Source of the DNA: JBMZCV01 sp049613665
GTDB taxonomy: Bacteria > Bacteroidota > Bacteroidia > Chitinophagales > UBA2359
Length of the DNA: 9,297 nucleotides
Direction of reading: 5' to 3'
NCBI GenBank assembly: GCA_049613665.1
Contig: JBMZCV010000195.1
Coordinates: 1-9,297 of the forward strand
A model generated the notes under the pieces. That model did not search any database and was not told the origin of the DNA. It saw nothing but the letters and a program-made list of their open reading frames with translations. Position numbers and translations under genes: made by a program. Shown in pieces: positions 1 through 5,940 of this stretch. The first letter of the stretch is position 1, and each line of letters begins with the position of its first letter.

Positions 1-1624
1 TAACGCCATCTGAACATATCGCATCGACGCTTGCTGAAACACTCGTAATCGCTGGGCATTCTGAACAGTTGTAAGGCAATGAAATTTCATTCAAGGCATT
101 GCCATCGTCATCTAAACATGTAAAATCGTTTGGAAAGTTTGGATTGGAAAGTGTGAAAACGACATTTCCGCTCGTGCCTGTTTCCGCTGTAAATGAAAAG
201 CCTGTTCCTGTATTACCTTGTGTATCTTCCCAAGTTGCTGTAAAACTATCGCAAGATGGTGTCAGTTCTGCAAAACAGTCATTGCTCTGCGAAACTGTAT
301 TTGCTGACAAGACTGGAAATACCGAAATCTCGACATTATCGCTTTGAATAACTGTACACAATTCATTTGTAGGCTCATAAGTCGCATAAAAACTCATCGT
401 TTCGCCACCACAATTTTCTGTCGTCAAAACTACTGCATTTGGGTCTGATATTTCTTCATCGTTGCTATTGTACCAAGTTAAAATACCCTCATCGCCATTG
501 CTCAATTCGGCTGTCAAACTGATAACGCCATCTGAACATATCGCATCGACGCTTGCTGAAACACTCGTAATCGCTGGGCATTCTGAACAGTTGTAAGGCA
601 ATGAAATTTCATTCAAGGCATTGCCATCGTCATCTAAACATGTAAAATCGTTTGGAAAGTTTGGATTGGAAAGTGTGAAAACGACATTTCCGCTCGTGCC
701 TGTTTCCGCTGTAAATGAAAAGCCTGTTCCTGTATTACCTTGTGTATCTTCCCAAGTTGCTGTAAAACTATCGCAAGATGGTGTCAGTTCTGCAAAACAG
801 TCATTGCTCTGCGAAACTGTATTTGCTGACAAGACTGGAAATACCGAAATCTCGACATTATCGCTTTGAATAACTGTACACAATTCATTTGTAGGCTCAT
901 AAGTCGCATAAAAACTCATCGTTTCGCCACCACAATTTTCTGTCGTCAAAACTACTGCATTTGGGTCTGATATTTCTTCATCGTTGCTATTGTACCAAGT
1001 TAAAATACCCTCATCGCCATTGCTCAATTCGGCTGTCAAACTGATAACGCCATCTGAACATATCGCATCGACGCTTGCTGAAACACTCGTAATCGCTGGA
1101 CATTCTGAACAGTTGTAAGGCAATGAAATTTCGTTTGCTCCATTTCCATCAACATCTAAACATGTAAAATCATTTGGAAAGTTTGGATTGGAAAGCGTGA
1201 AAACAACGTTTCCACTCGTGCCTGTTTCGGCTGTAAATGAAAAGCCTGTTCCTGTATTTCCTTGTGTATCTTCCCAAGTTGCTGTAAAACTATCGCAAGA
1301 TGGTGTCAGTTCTGCAAAACAGTCATTGCTCTGCGAAACTGTATTTGCTGACAAGACTGGAAATACCGAAATCTCGACATTATCGCTTTGAATAACTGTA
1401 CACAATTCATTTGTAGGCTCATAAGTCGCATAAAAACTCATCGTTTCGCCACCACAATTTTCTGTCGTCAAAACTACTGCATTTGGGTCTGATATTTCTT
1501 CATCGTTGCTATTGTACCAAGTTAAAATACCCTCATCGCCATTGCTCAATTCGGCTGTCAAACTGATAACACCATCTGAACATATCGCATCGACACTTGC
1601 TGAAACACTCGTAATTGCTGGACA
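1..1624 (-). repeat. Tandem 522-bp in-frame repeats encoding 174-residue Ig-like units
   Basis: In protein order the units are 1624-1103, 1102-581, 580-59 and a partial unit 58-1. The period is exactly 522 bp, so the frame is kept. Positions 1-522 and 523-1044 are identical base for base. The copy at 1045-1566 differs from 523-1044 at 17 sites, all between 1100 and 1259. Each unit starts at CPAITSVSAS and holds two Ig-like halves of roughly 90 and 84 residues. Eight cysteines occur per unit, at unit positions 1, 15, 57, 75, 102, 110, 155 and 172, which suits disulfide-stabilised extracellular domains. The array continues past the left edge, so copy number is unknown. Confidence 0.95.
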
Positions 1625-3835
1625 TTCTGTACAAACATTAATAGTCAAAGTCATGCTTGCTTCTGCCGTACAATTGTTATCTGTTACTGTTACACTATAA
1701 AAATCAGCATCTGTCACTTCAATAATTTGTGTCGTTTCATTATTTGACCACAAATAGCTATCAAAACCATTTCCAGCATCAATCATATAAGGCAAATCTT
1801 CGGCACATGCTTCAGCATCTTGTAATTCTACAACTGTTGGGCTACTTGCCAAAATTATTGTAAAGTTAGTAGGATAACTCGTACAATTTCCTACTGCTTC
1901 TACAATATAATTATTTTCTCCTATTTGTAAATCGTTGGGAACAAATGAACTACCTGTATGAATTAAAGTATTTGTTTCGTCATACCAATTTATTATTGCA
2001 TTAGGTGTATTATCTGAGCTTGCTTGCAAGGTAGGAATAGCATCATTTTCACAAATTTCAAAACTATCGCCATCAATTGTAACAGTAGGTGGCGAAACAT
2101 CACAACATTCCAATAAAGGAATGCTAACTGTTGTGGTATTGGCACAACCACTATCATCGATTAATATCAATTCGTAGTCGCCTTCACACGCATAATTAAT
2201 ATTAATCGTATTTCCGCTTTGGCTAAAATAAACATATGGCTCAATAGAAATATCATAAGCACTTGCATTTGTTGCCAATGTTATTTCAGCAGTACCTGTA
2301 CAGCTTTCACAAAAATCAACATTGATATCTGCCAATTGGTCAGTTTCAAACAAAACATTGCCATCGGTATCAACACCATTAAATAGCATCCAACCAGAAG
2401 CACCATAATTTCCATTATTATCATTTGCTCCTTTTCCCACTTGAAAGCCAATCGTGCCATCAGTATCATAATTGTGACGCATATACAAAGTTGTGCCTTC
2501 AAAAAAAGTGCCTGCTATACCTGTCAAAGTGCTTTTCATGCCATCTTCGCCATCATCTATAAGATAATAAGACCAAATCAAATAATTTGCTTGCACAATA
2601 TCAATATCTCCTTTCCAAGTTGCATCTGCTGCAAACGCTTGCCATTCTGTCCAATTTCTCTTGTCTTTGAACCAAACACTTGCCTCAAAACGTCTGTTAT
2701 CATCTGTTCGGCTAATGATAGTACCTGTCAAATGAGCCGTTCCATCAGGAAAACGCTCAAAAGAAGCTTCTTCATTTTCAAAAGTATATTGTTTATCGAG
2801 CGGAATTTCTGTTCCTTCAAGAGAATCTAGCCAAAAAGCATGATAGTTTGAACCTGCAAATTCAGTAATACAAGTTGTCAAACAATTGGGTGTAATATTA
2901 GTAATTGTTGGTTCATTTTCGCAGTTTTCAACCGCAAAAGTTTCCACAATTTCGCAATTTTCATTATCTGTTATCGTAACACTATATTCTCCACAACACA
3001 AACCCAAACGGTCTTGCATGGTCTCTGTTCCATCGCTCCAAGCATAGCTATAAGGTGGCGTACCGCTATTTACGCTAAGGTCAATAATGCCATTGCAAGC
3101 ACCTTGCGAACAATCTAAATCAGCATTGATATCGCCTGTAATATCTTCAACATCATATACTGTTCCTGTTGTGTTATCAACCATTGTTCCTGAAAAAAAG
3201 AACCAAGCCGATATGCCATAGTTCGCATTTTTATCATTAGCAGCCTGTCCGACTTGCACACTCCAAAAATGTTCTCCGCCAAAGTTTTGCTCCAAATACA
3301 ATTCGCCAGAAAGGTCTCCAGTACCTATTAACTTGCTTTTTTGTCCATTTATTCCGACATCAATTGTGTAATAAGACCAATCAAGATAGTGATTTTGAAC
3401 ATTTTCAGGTAATCCTTTATAATAGTCCGTAGGTTCGGCAGGAAATCCTGGATACCATTCATTCCAAGTTTGTTTATCCTCAAACCAAACATCTAATATC
3501 ATTTTTTTGTTAGGCTCATTTGTGTTTGCGATAGTACCTGTTAAATGAGCTGTTCCATCGGCATATTCCGTAAAAATGCCTTTTTCGTTTTCTCCAAAAA
3601 TATAAGTATCGCCATTATTTAAGCCCTCAAAATAAAGAGCTGGCAAATAAAAAGCATGGTTATTTTCTCCCTCATAAGCTTCTGCCCAACATTGTTGCGA
3701 AGCATCGCAAGTAGCAATAGCATTTGCACTCACATCAAGGCAATCTGTTTGAGCCAAAAGAGAAGTATTCAATAAATTGCAAATAAATAAAAGGCCATAA
3801 CATATGTTCTTTTTCAAGCATGAAGTATTCATCAT
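1..3835 (-). CDS. Giant secreted repeat protein, SprB/Ig-like adhesin (3' end beyond window)
   Basis: The minus strand is open without a stop from 3928 to the left edge, so at least 1278 residues are visible and the C-terminus is missing. I chose the ATG at 3835 because a typical signal peptide follows at once (MMNTSCLKKN, a hydrophobic stretch, cleavage near SLLA-Q). An in-frame ATG at 3928 would add 31 hydrophilic residues. Domains by residue from 3835: a beta-rich module at 60-215 and a diverged copy at 332-486, both with GTAHLTGTI and an aromatic W/Y segment; a SprB-like repeat at about 241-305 (GTPPYSYAWSDG, then GEYSVTITDNENC); an Ig-like stretch near 577-660; a PKD/SprB-like segment near 663-735 (SYLWSNNETTQ, YSVTVTDNNC); then 174-residue tandem units from residue 738. 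The sequence is acidic, rich in N, T and D, with many cysteines. SprB repeats are typical of Bacteroidota surface adhesins, so a cell-surface or gliding/attachment role and a T9SS C-terminal signal beyond the window are inferred. Confidence 0.88.
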   Translation of the reverse strand, partial: MMNTSCLKKNICYGLLFICNLLNTSLLAQTDCLDVSANAIATCDASQQCWAEAYEGENNHAFYLPALYFEGLNNGDTYIFGENEKGIFTEYADGTAHLTGTIANTNEPNKKMILDVWFEDKQTWNEWYPGFPAEPTDYYKGLPENVQNHYLDWSYYTIDVGINGQKSKLIGTGDLSGELYLEQNFGGEHFWSVQVGQAANDKNANYGISAWFFFSGTMVDNTTGTVYDVEDITGDINADLDCSQGACNGIIDLSVNSGTPPYSYAWSDGTETMQDRLGLCCGEYSVTITDNENCEIVETFAVENCENEPTITNITPNCLTTCITEFAGSNYHAFWLDSLEGTEIPLDKQYTFENEEASFERFPDGTAHLTGTIISRTDDNRRFEASVWFKDKRNWTEWQAFAADATWKGDIDIVQANYLIWSYYLIDDGEDGMKSTLTGIAGTFFEGTTLYMRHNYDTDGTIGFQVGKGANDNNGNYGASGWMLFNGVDTDGNVLFETDQLADINVDFCESCTGTAEITLATNASAYDISIEPYVYFSQSGNTININYACEGDYELILIDDSGCANTTTVSIPLLECCDVSPPTVTIDGDSFEICENDAIPTLQASSDNTPNAIINWYDETNTLIHTGSSFVPNDLQIGENNYIVEAVGNCTSYPTNFTIILASSPTVVELQDAEACAEDLPYMIDAGNGFDSYLWSNNETTQIIEVTDADFYSVTVTDNNCTAEASMTLTINVCTECPAITSVSASVDAICSDGVISLTAELSNGDEGILTWYNSNDEEISDPNAVVLTTENCGGETMSFYATYEPTNELCTVIQSDNVEISVFPVLSANTVSQSNDCFAELTPSCDSFTATWEDTQGNTGTGFSFTAETGTSGNVVFTLSNPNFPNDFTCLDVDGNGANEISLPYNCSECPAITSVSASVDAICSDGVISLTAELSNGDEGILTWYNSNDEEISDPNAVVLTTENCGGETMSFYATYEPTNELCTVIQSDNVEISVFPVLSANTVSQSNDCFAELTPSCDSFTATWEDTQGNTGTGFSFTAETGTSGNVVFTLSNPNFPNDFTCLDDDGNALNEISLPYNCSECPAITSVSASVDAICSDGVISLTAELSNGDEGILTWYNSNDEEISDPNAVVLTTENCGGETMSFYATYEPTNELCTVIQSDNVEISVFPVLSANTVSQSNDCFAELTPSCDSFTATWEDTQGNTGTGFSFTAETGTSGNVVFTLSNPNFPNDFTCLDDDGNALNEISLPYNCSECPAITSVSASVDAICSDGV
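2378..3658 (-). repeat. Diverged internal duplication of a ~155-residue module in the adhesin
   Basis: Copy 1 lies at 3658-3191 (156 residues) and copy 2 at 2842-2378 (155 residues); the SprB-like segment sits between them. Shared landmarks in the same order are HAF near the start, DGTAHLTGTI, a V-W-F-x-D-K segment followed by W-x-E-W, a WSYY-x-ID segment, and a C-terminal QVG-x-(G/A)AND-(K/N)N-x-NYG-x-S-(A/G)W segment. Identity is low enough that the duplication is old. The pattern resembles beta-sandwich modules that recur in secreted bacterial proteins with C-terminal sorting signals; I cannot name the family with certainty. Confidence 0.8.
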
Positions 3836-4387
3836 TTTTGAAAAAGAAATAGTGACGGCCAACTCGTCGTTTTTTTGTTCTGTACGCTTTAGTTTGTTAT
3901 TTTCTAAACTGTAAACTACTGTGTTCATAACATTTCTTTTTGAATTAAGTAAAGGTTTTCATAAAAAAAAATAGGTGGTAACATTTTCTATAATAATTTG
4001 TTGGCTTGTCGTTAGGTAAGCAAAGTACTGCACTTCAAGACATTCTCAATCTTAACAATTGAAAAACATACTTGTGTTTGCATAGCATCATTTTAGATAT
4101 AGTATTTTATATCATACATAATATATTGAATTTCAGTATTAAAAAAATATTTTTTTTGCTTTTTTTTTAAGAAAAAACAAAAAAATTGGCGAATCCTGTA
4201 ATTGTGGCACAATTTTTTGTTTAGCTATAATGACGTTTATAAAATATTGTTTCACATGCAGGTATTATCCAAATCATTATATAATACTTATTTCTTATCT
4301 TTATTTTTTGGCACGTTTATTGGTAAGCTAATGAATATAAGCAAGTAATAGATGGTTTAGTGTTGATAAACAAGCAAGAATAAATAT

Positions 4388-4456
4388 TTTTTTTTACATT
4401 TAGAGAAAAAAGATTTTTAAAAAGATAAAAAAAAATCTTCTCAAATGTAAAAAAAA
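4388..4456. repeat. 69-bp imperfect inverted repeat (hairpin)
   Basis: The left arm 4388-4418 pairs with the right arm 4431-4456 around a 12-base loop. Paired blocks are TTTTTTTTACATTT, GAGAA and GATTTTT, separated on the left arm by bulges of one and four adenines. It lies just upstream of the -7-like box of the gene at 4542. It could be a bidirectional terminator isolating the two divergent genes, or a cruciform or binding site; the long T and A runs at the outer ends fit a bidirectional terminator. Confidence 0.6.
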
Positions 4457-4470
4457 TGTCAAAAAAAAAC

Positions 4471-4478
4471 TATTTTTG
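4471..4478 (+). promoter_or_regulatory. Bacteroidota -7 box for the gene at 4542
   Basis: TATTTTTG matches the Bacteroidota -7 consensus TAnnTTTG in full. It would put the transcript start near 4485, leaving a leader of roughly 57 bases. No TTTG is seen at the -33 distance, so the promoter is incomplete by consensus and the call rests on the -7 box and its position. Confidence 0.45.
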
Positions 4479-4541
4479 TCTAAATAAAAAAAGCAACTTG
4501 ACTATTTATTAATGATTTTTTAACTATATTATGTTTTAAAA

Positions 4542-5180
4542 ATGAATGGATTAAGCAAATATTACATCAAAAAAATAATTAACTCTTTTTCGGCTGAAAT
4601 GACCGCAACGGAAACTTCACGCAAATTGAAAATCAATAGAAATACAGTTAATAAGTATTACCGTATAATTCGAGGAGCAGTAACACACTACCAACAAGTG
4701 CAAGTAGAGATACAAACCTTCAATAATACAACACAACTGCACTATTTCAGTTGGCATAAAAACAAAGGATTGATACATACTATGGAAGAAGGTTTTCCAG
4801 CCTTTTCGCTCAAAGTTCACAATGAAAGAGTGTTTATTGAAGCAATAGATTCGTCGGAGATTCTGAATAATAATATCAATGGTAATAGCGAAAAAAATGA
4901 AGAGGAAGCCATCGAAAACGTTGTGGCAAAGCCGCTTTATGAAACCTCTCCGTATTATCATCGGCATACGAGAAAGCTAGATACGGCTTCCAAGTTTTTT
5001 ATTTATGCTAAAGAAAAACTGACTAAGTTTTATGGCGTAAAAGAAGAATATACTTATTTGTATTTGAAAGAATTGGAGTTTCGTTTCAATAATCAAGACA
5101 AAGATTTGAGCAAATTGGTATGGAAAATTTTGCCTCATCATAGTCCAGAATGGCTAAAGACAAGTCGTCATAGACGATAA
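4542..5180 (+). CDS. Transposase-derived HTH protein (IS1595/IS1016-like ends, catalytic residues apparently lost)
   Basis: This is an intact 212-residue frame; the ATG at 4542 follows an in-frame TAA at 4521. Residues 18-47 form a helix-turn-helix with the pattern T-A-x-E-x-S-R-K-L-K-I-N-R-N-T-V-x-K-Y-Y-R-I-I-R, as at the N-terminus of IS1595/IS1016-type transposases. Residues 155-185 (YAKEKLTKFYGV, then YLYLKELEFRFNN) match the C-terminal end of that family (compare LYLKECEWRFNN in IS1016). Between them the usual DES-YFGG-x-RKGKRG block and the second catalytic Asp (YTD) are not seen. The position of the conserved N-G-I-E-x-F-W reads DTASKFF, so the last catalytic acidic residue is a serine by my alignment. 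A low-complexity acidic Asn/Glu stretch (about 106-128) fills the middle. Length is near that of IS1016 transposases (~210-220), so this is divergence, not simple truncation. It may be a domesticated DNA-binding protein or a decayed transposase. No flanking IS ends were found. Confidence 0.7.
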   Translation: MNGLSKYYIKKIINSFSAEMTATETSRKLKINRNTVNKYYRIIRGAVTHYQQVQVEIQTFNNTTQLHYFSWHKNKGLIHTMEEGFPAFSLKVHNERVFIEAIDSSEILNNNINGNSEKNEEEAIENVVAKPLYETSPYYHRHTRKLDTASKFFIYAKEKLTKFYGVKEEYTYLYLKELEFRFNNQDKDLSKLVWKILPHHSPEWLKTSRHRR

Positions 5181-5191
5181 TTTCAATATTC

Positions 5192-5838
5192 TTTTAAGTA
5201 GTTGTTCAGATGTCTTTTGGTATGCAAGAGCGAAACAACATGCTGATTTTTTTTCAAGGCACTAATAACGAATCAAATACTTTATTAAATAGTGCTTGGC
5301 ACTTAAACTCTTATTTATGAAAAAATTTCTTTTACAAAAGTGAATAAGTATTCAGACAGATTTACCCTACAAATCACCCTATTATCAAATAATACTTGGC
5401 ACTTAAACATCATATTGTTTACTTATTTAAGTAGTCGTTCAGAAGCTTTTAGGCATTTCAGTACAAGATAACACCTTGAATGTCAATGCGTTAGACACTA
5501 AACGAATGCTTTATTAAATAATACTTGGTACTTAACAAGCAATATCTCGTAAATATGTAAATAGTTGGGCAAGTTTATGCTACAAATTGTAGAATTTAAA
5601 TGGTGCTTGACTCTAAATTAATGTTGTTTTGATAATTTTGGCCGAAAATATTTTTTCATTATCAAAACAACATTAACCCAAATTGGATTTATTAGCATTC
5701 CAACTTGGAGCAATAGCATGATTATTCAATTTTAAGTAATTATCCAGCAATTTTTGGATATTTAAGTAAAAGCTAATAAGCCGATTCTCAATGTGTTGGC
5801 AACTATAATGAATGCTTTATTAAAATAATGCTTAAAAG
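5192..5838. repeat. Array of five degenerate ~70-120 bp repeats
   Basis: This 760-base gap (5181-5940) has no gene but holds related units at about 5192-5308, 5341-5408, 5426-5536, 5561-5620 and 5731-5838. Full units begin with TTTAAGTAGT(C/T)GTTCAGA, continue with a variable middle, and end with a core such as CTTTATTAAATA followed by CTTGGCACTTAAAC. The end core is clearest at 5280-5308, 5380-5408 and 5508-5536; units 4 and 5 are more degenerate. All copies point the same way. They do not look like CRISPR (units too long and variable). They could be binding-site iterons, decayed short mobile elements or repeated small RNA genes. Confidence 0.65.
5618..5676. repeat. 18-bp perfect inverted repeat with 23-base loop
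   Basis: Arms 5618-5635 (TTAATGTTGTTTTGATAA) and 5659-5676 are exact reverse complements. The loop contains a further small self-complementary core, TTTTGGCCGAAAA. It lies inside the degenerate repeat array, directly after the fourth unit. There is no T run after the right arm, so it is not an ordinary intrinsic terminator; it could be a structured RNA, an operator or the ends of a very small element. Confidence 0.7.
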
Positions 5839-5854
5839 AACCTAATACCATAAC

Positions 5855-5902
5855 AAAAAAAGGCATCATACAAGATTTAAATCTTGTATGATGCCTTTTT
5901 TT
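5855..5902. terminator. Perfect 48-bp palindrome, bidirectional intrinsic terminator
   Basis: Positions 5855-5878 and 5879-5902 are exact reverse complements. The arm reads seven A, then GGCATCATACAAGATTT. The outer runs of seven A and seven T give a U-tract to transcripts from either strand. It sits 38 bases beyond the dnaA stop on the minus strand and faces the rightward unit from 4542, so it would terminate both converging transcripts. Confidence 0.9.
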
Positions 5903-5940
5903 ATAGTTCAAAATGAGAACTCAAAAATCTAATATTTTAT

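Larger units (their letters stand above)
3836..4541. other. AT-rich divergent intergenic region
   Basis: About 700 bases separate the start of the adhesin gene from the rightward gene at 4542. The stretch is very AT-rich with many A and T homopolymer runs. No convincing reading frame is present, apart from the possible 31-codon upstream extension of the adhesin (3836-3928). I found no good minus-strand promoter for the adhesin: the closest sequence is CAAAGTA at 4021, which lacks one spacer base of the CAAAnnTA pattern. The right half carries a hairpin (4388-4456) and a rightward promoter-like box (4471-4478), listed separately. Confidence 0.6.

Noticed and set aside
99..1700. Plus-strand reading frames at 99-347, 621-869, 1188-1391 and 1506-1700, three of them with nearly identical products.
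   Set aside because: They lie antisense to the 522-bp repeats of the adhesin gene and repeat only because the DNA repeats; the minus frame is the continuous one.
2281..2830. Frames at 2281-2502 (-) and 2441-2830 (+).
   Set aside because: Both overlap the adhesin coding region in other frames; the products have no recognisable features, whereas the adhesin frame shows clear domains.
4205..4324. TGGCAC at 4205 and TGGCACG-TTTA-TTGGT at 4309-4324 as sigma-54 (-24/-12) promoters.
   Set aside because: The -12 element lacks the GC expected (TTGG or TTTG instead of TTGC), and the 4471 -7 box fits the gene better.
4617..4967. A 116-residue minus-strand frame opposite the transposase-like gene.
   Set aside because: It is antisense to a frame with recognisable family motifs and has no supporting feature of its own.
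5192..5838. The repeat array as a CRISPR or integron cassette array.
   Set aside because: Units are long and diverged, there are no uniform short repeats and spacers, no cas or integrase gene in the window, and no cassette reading frames.
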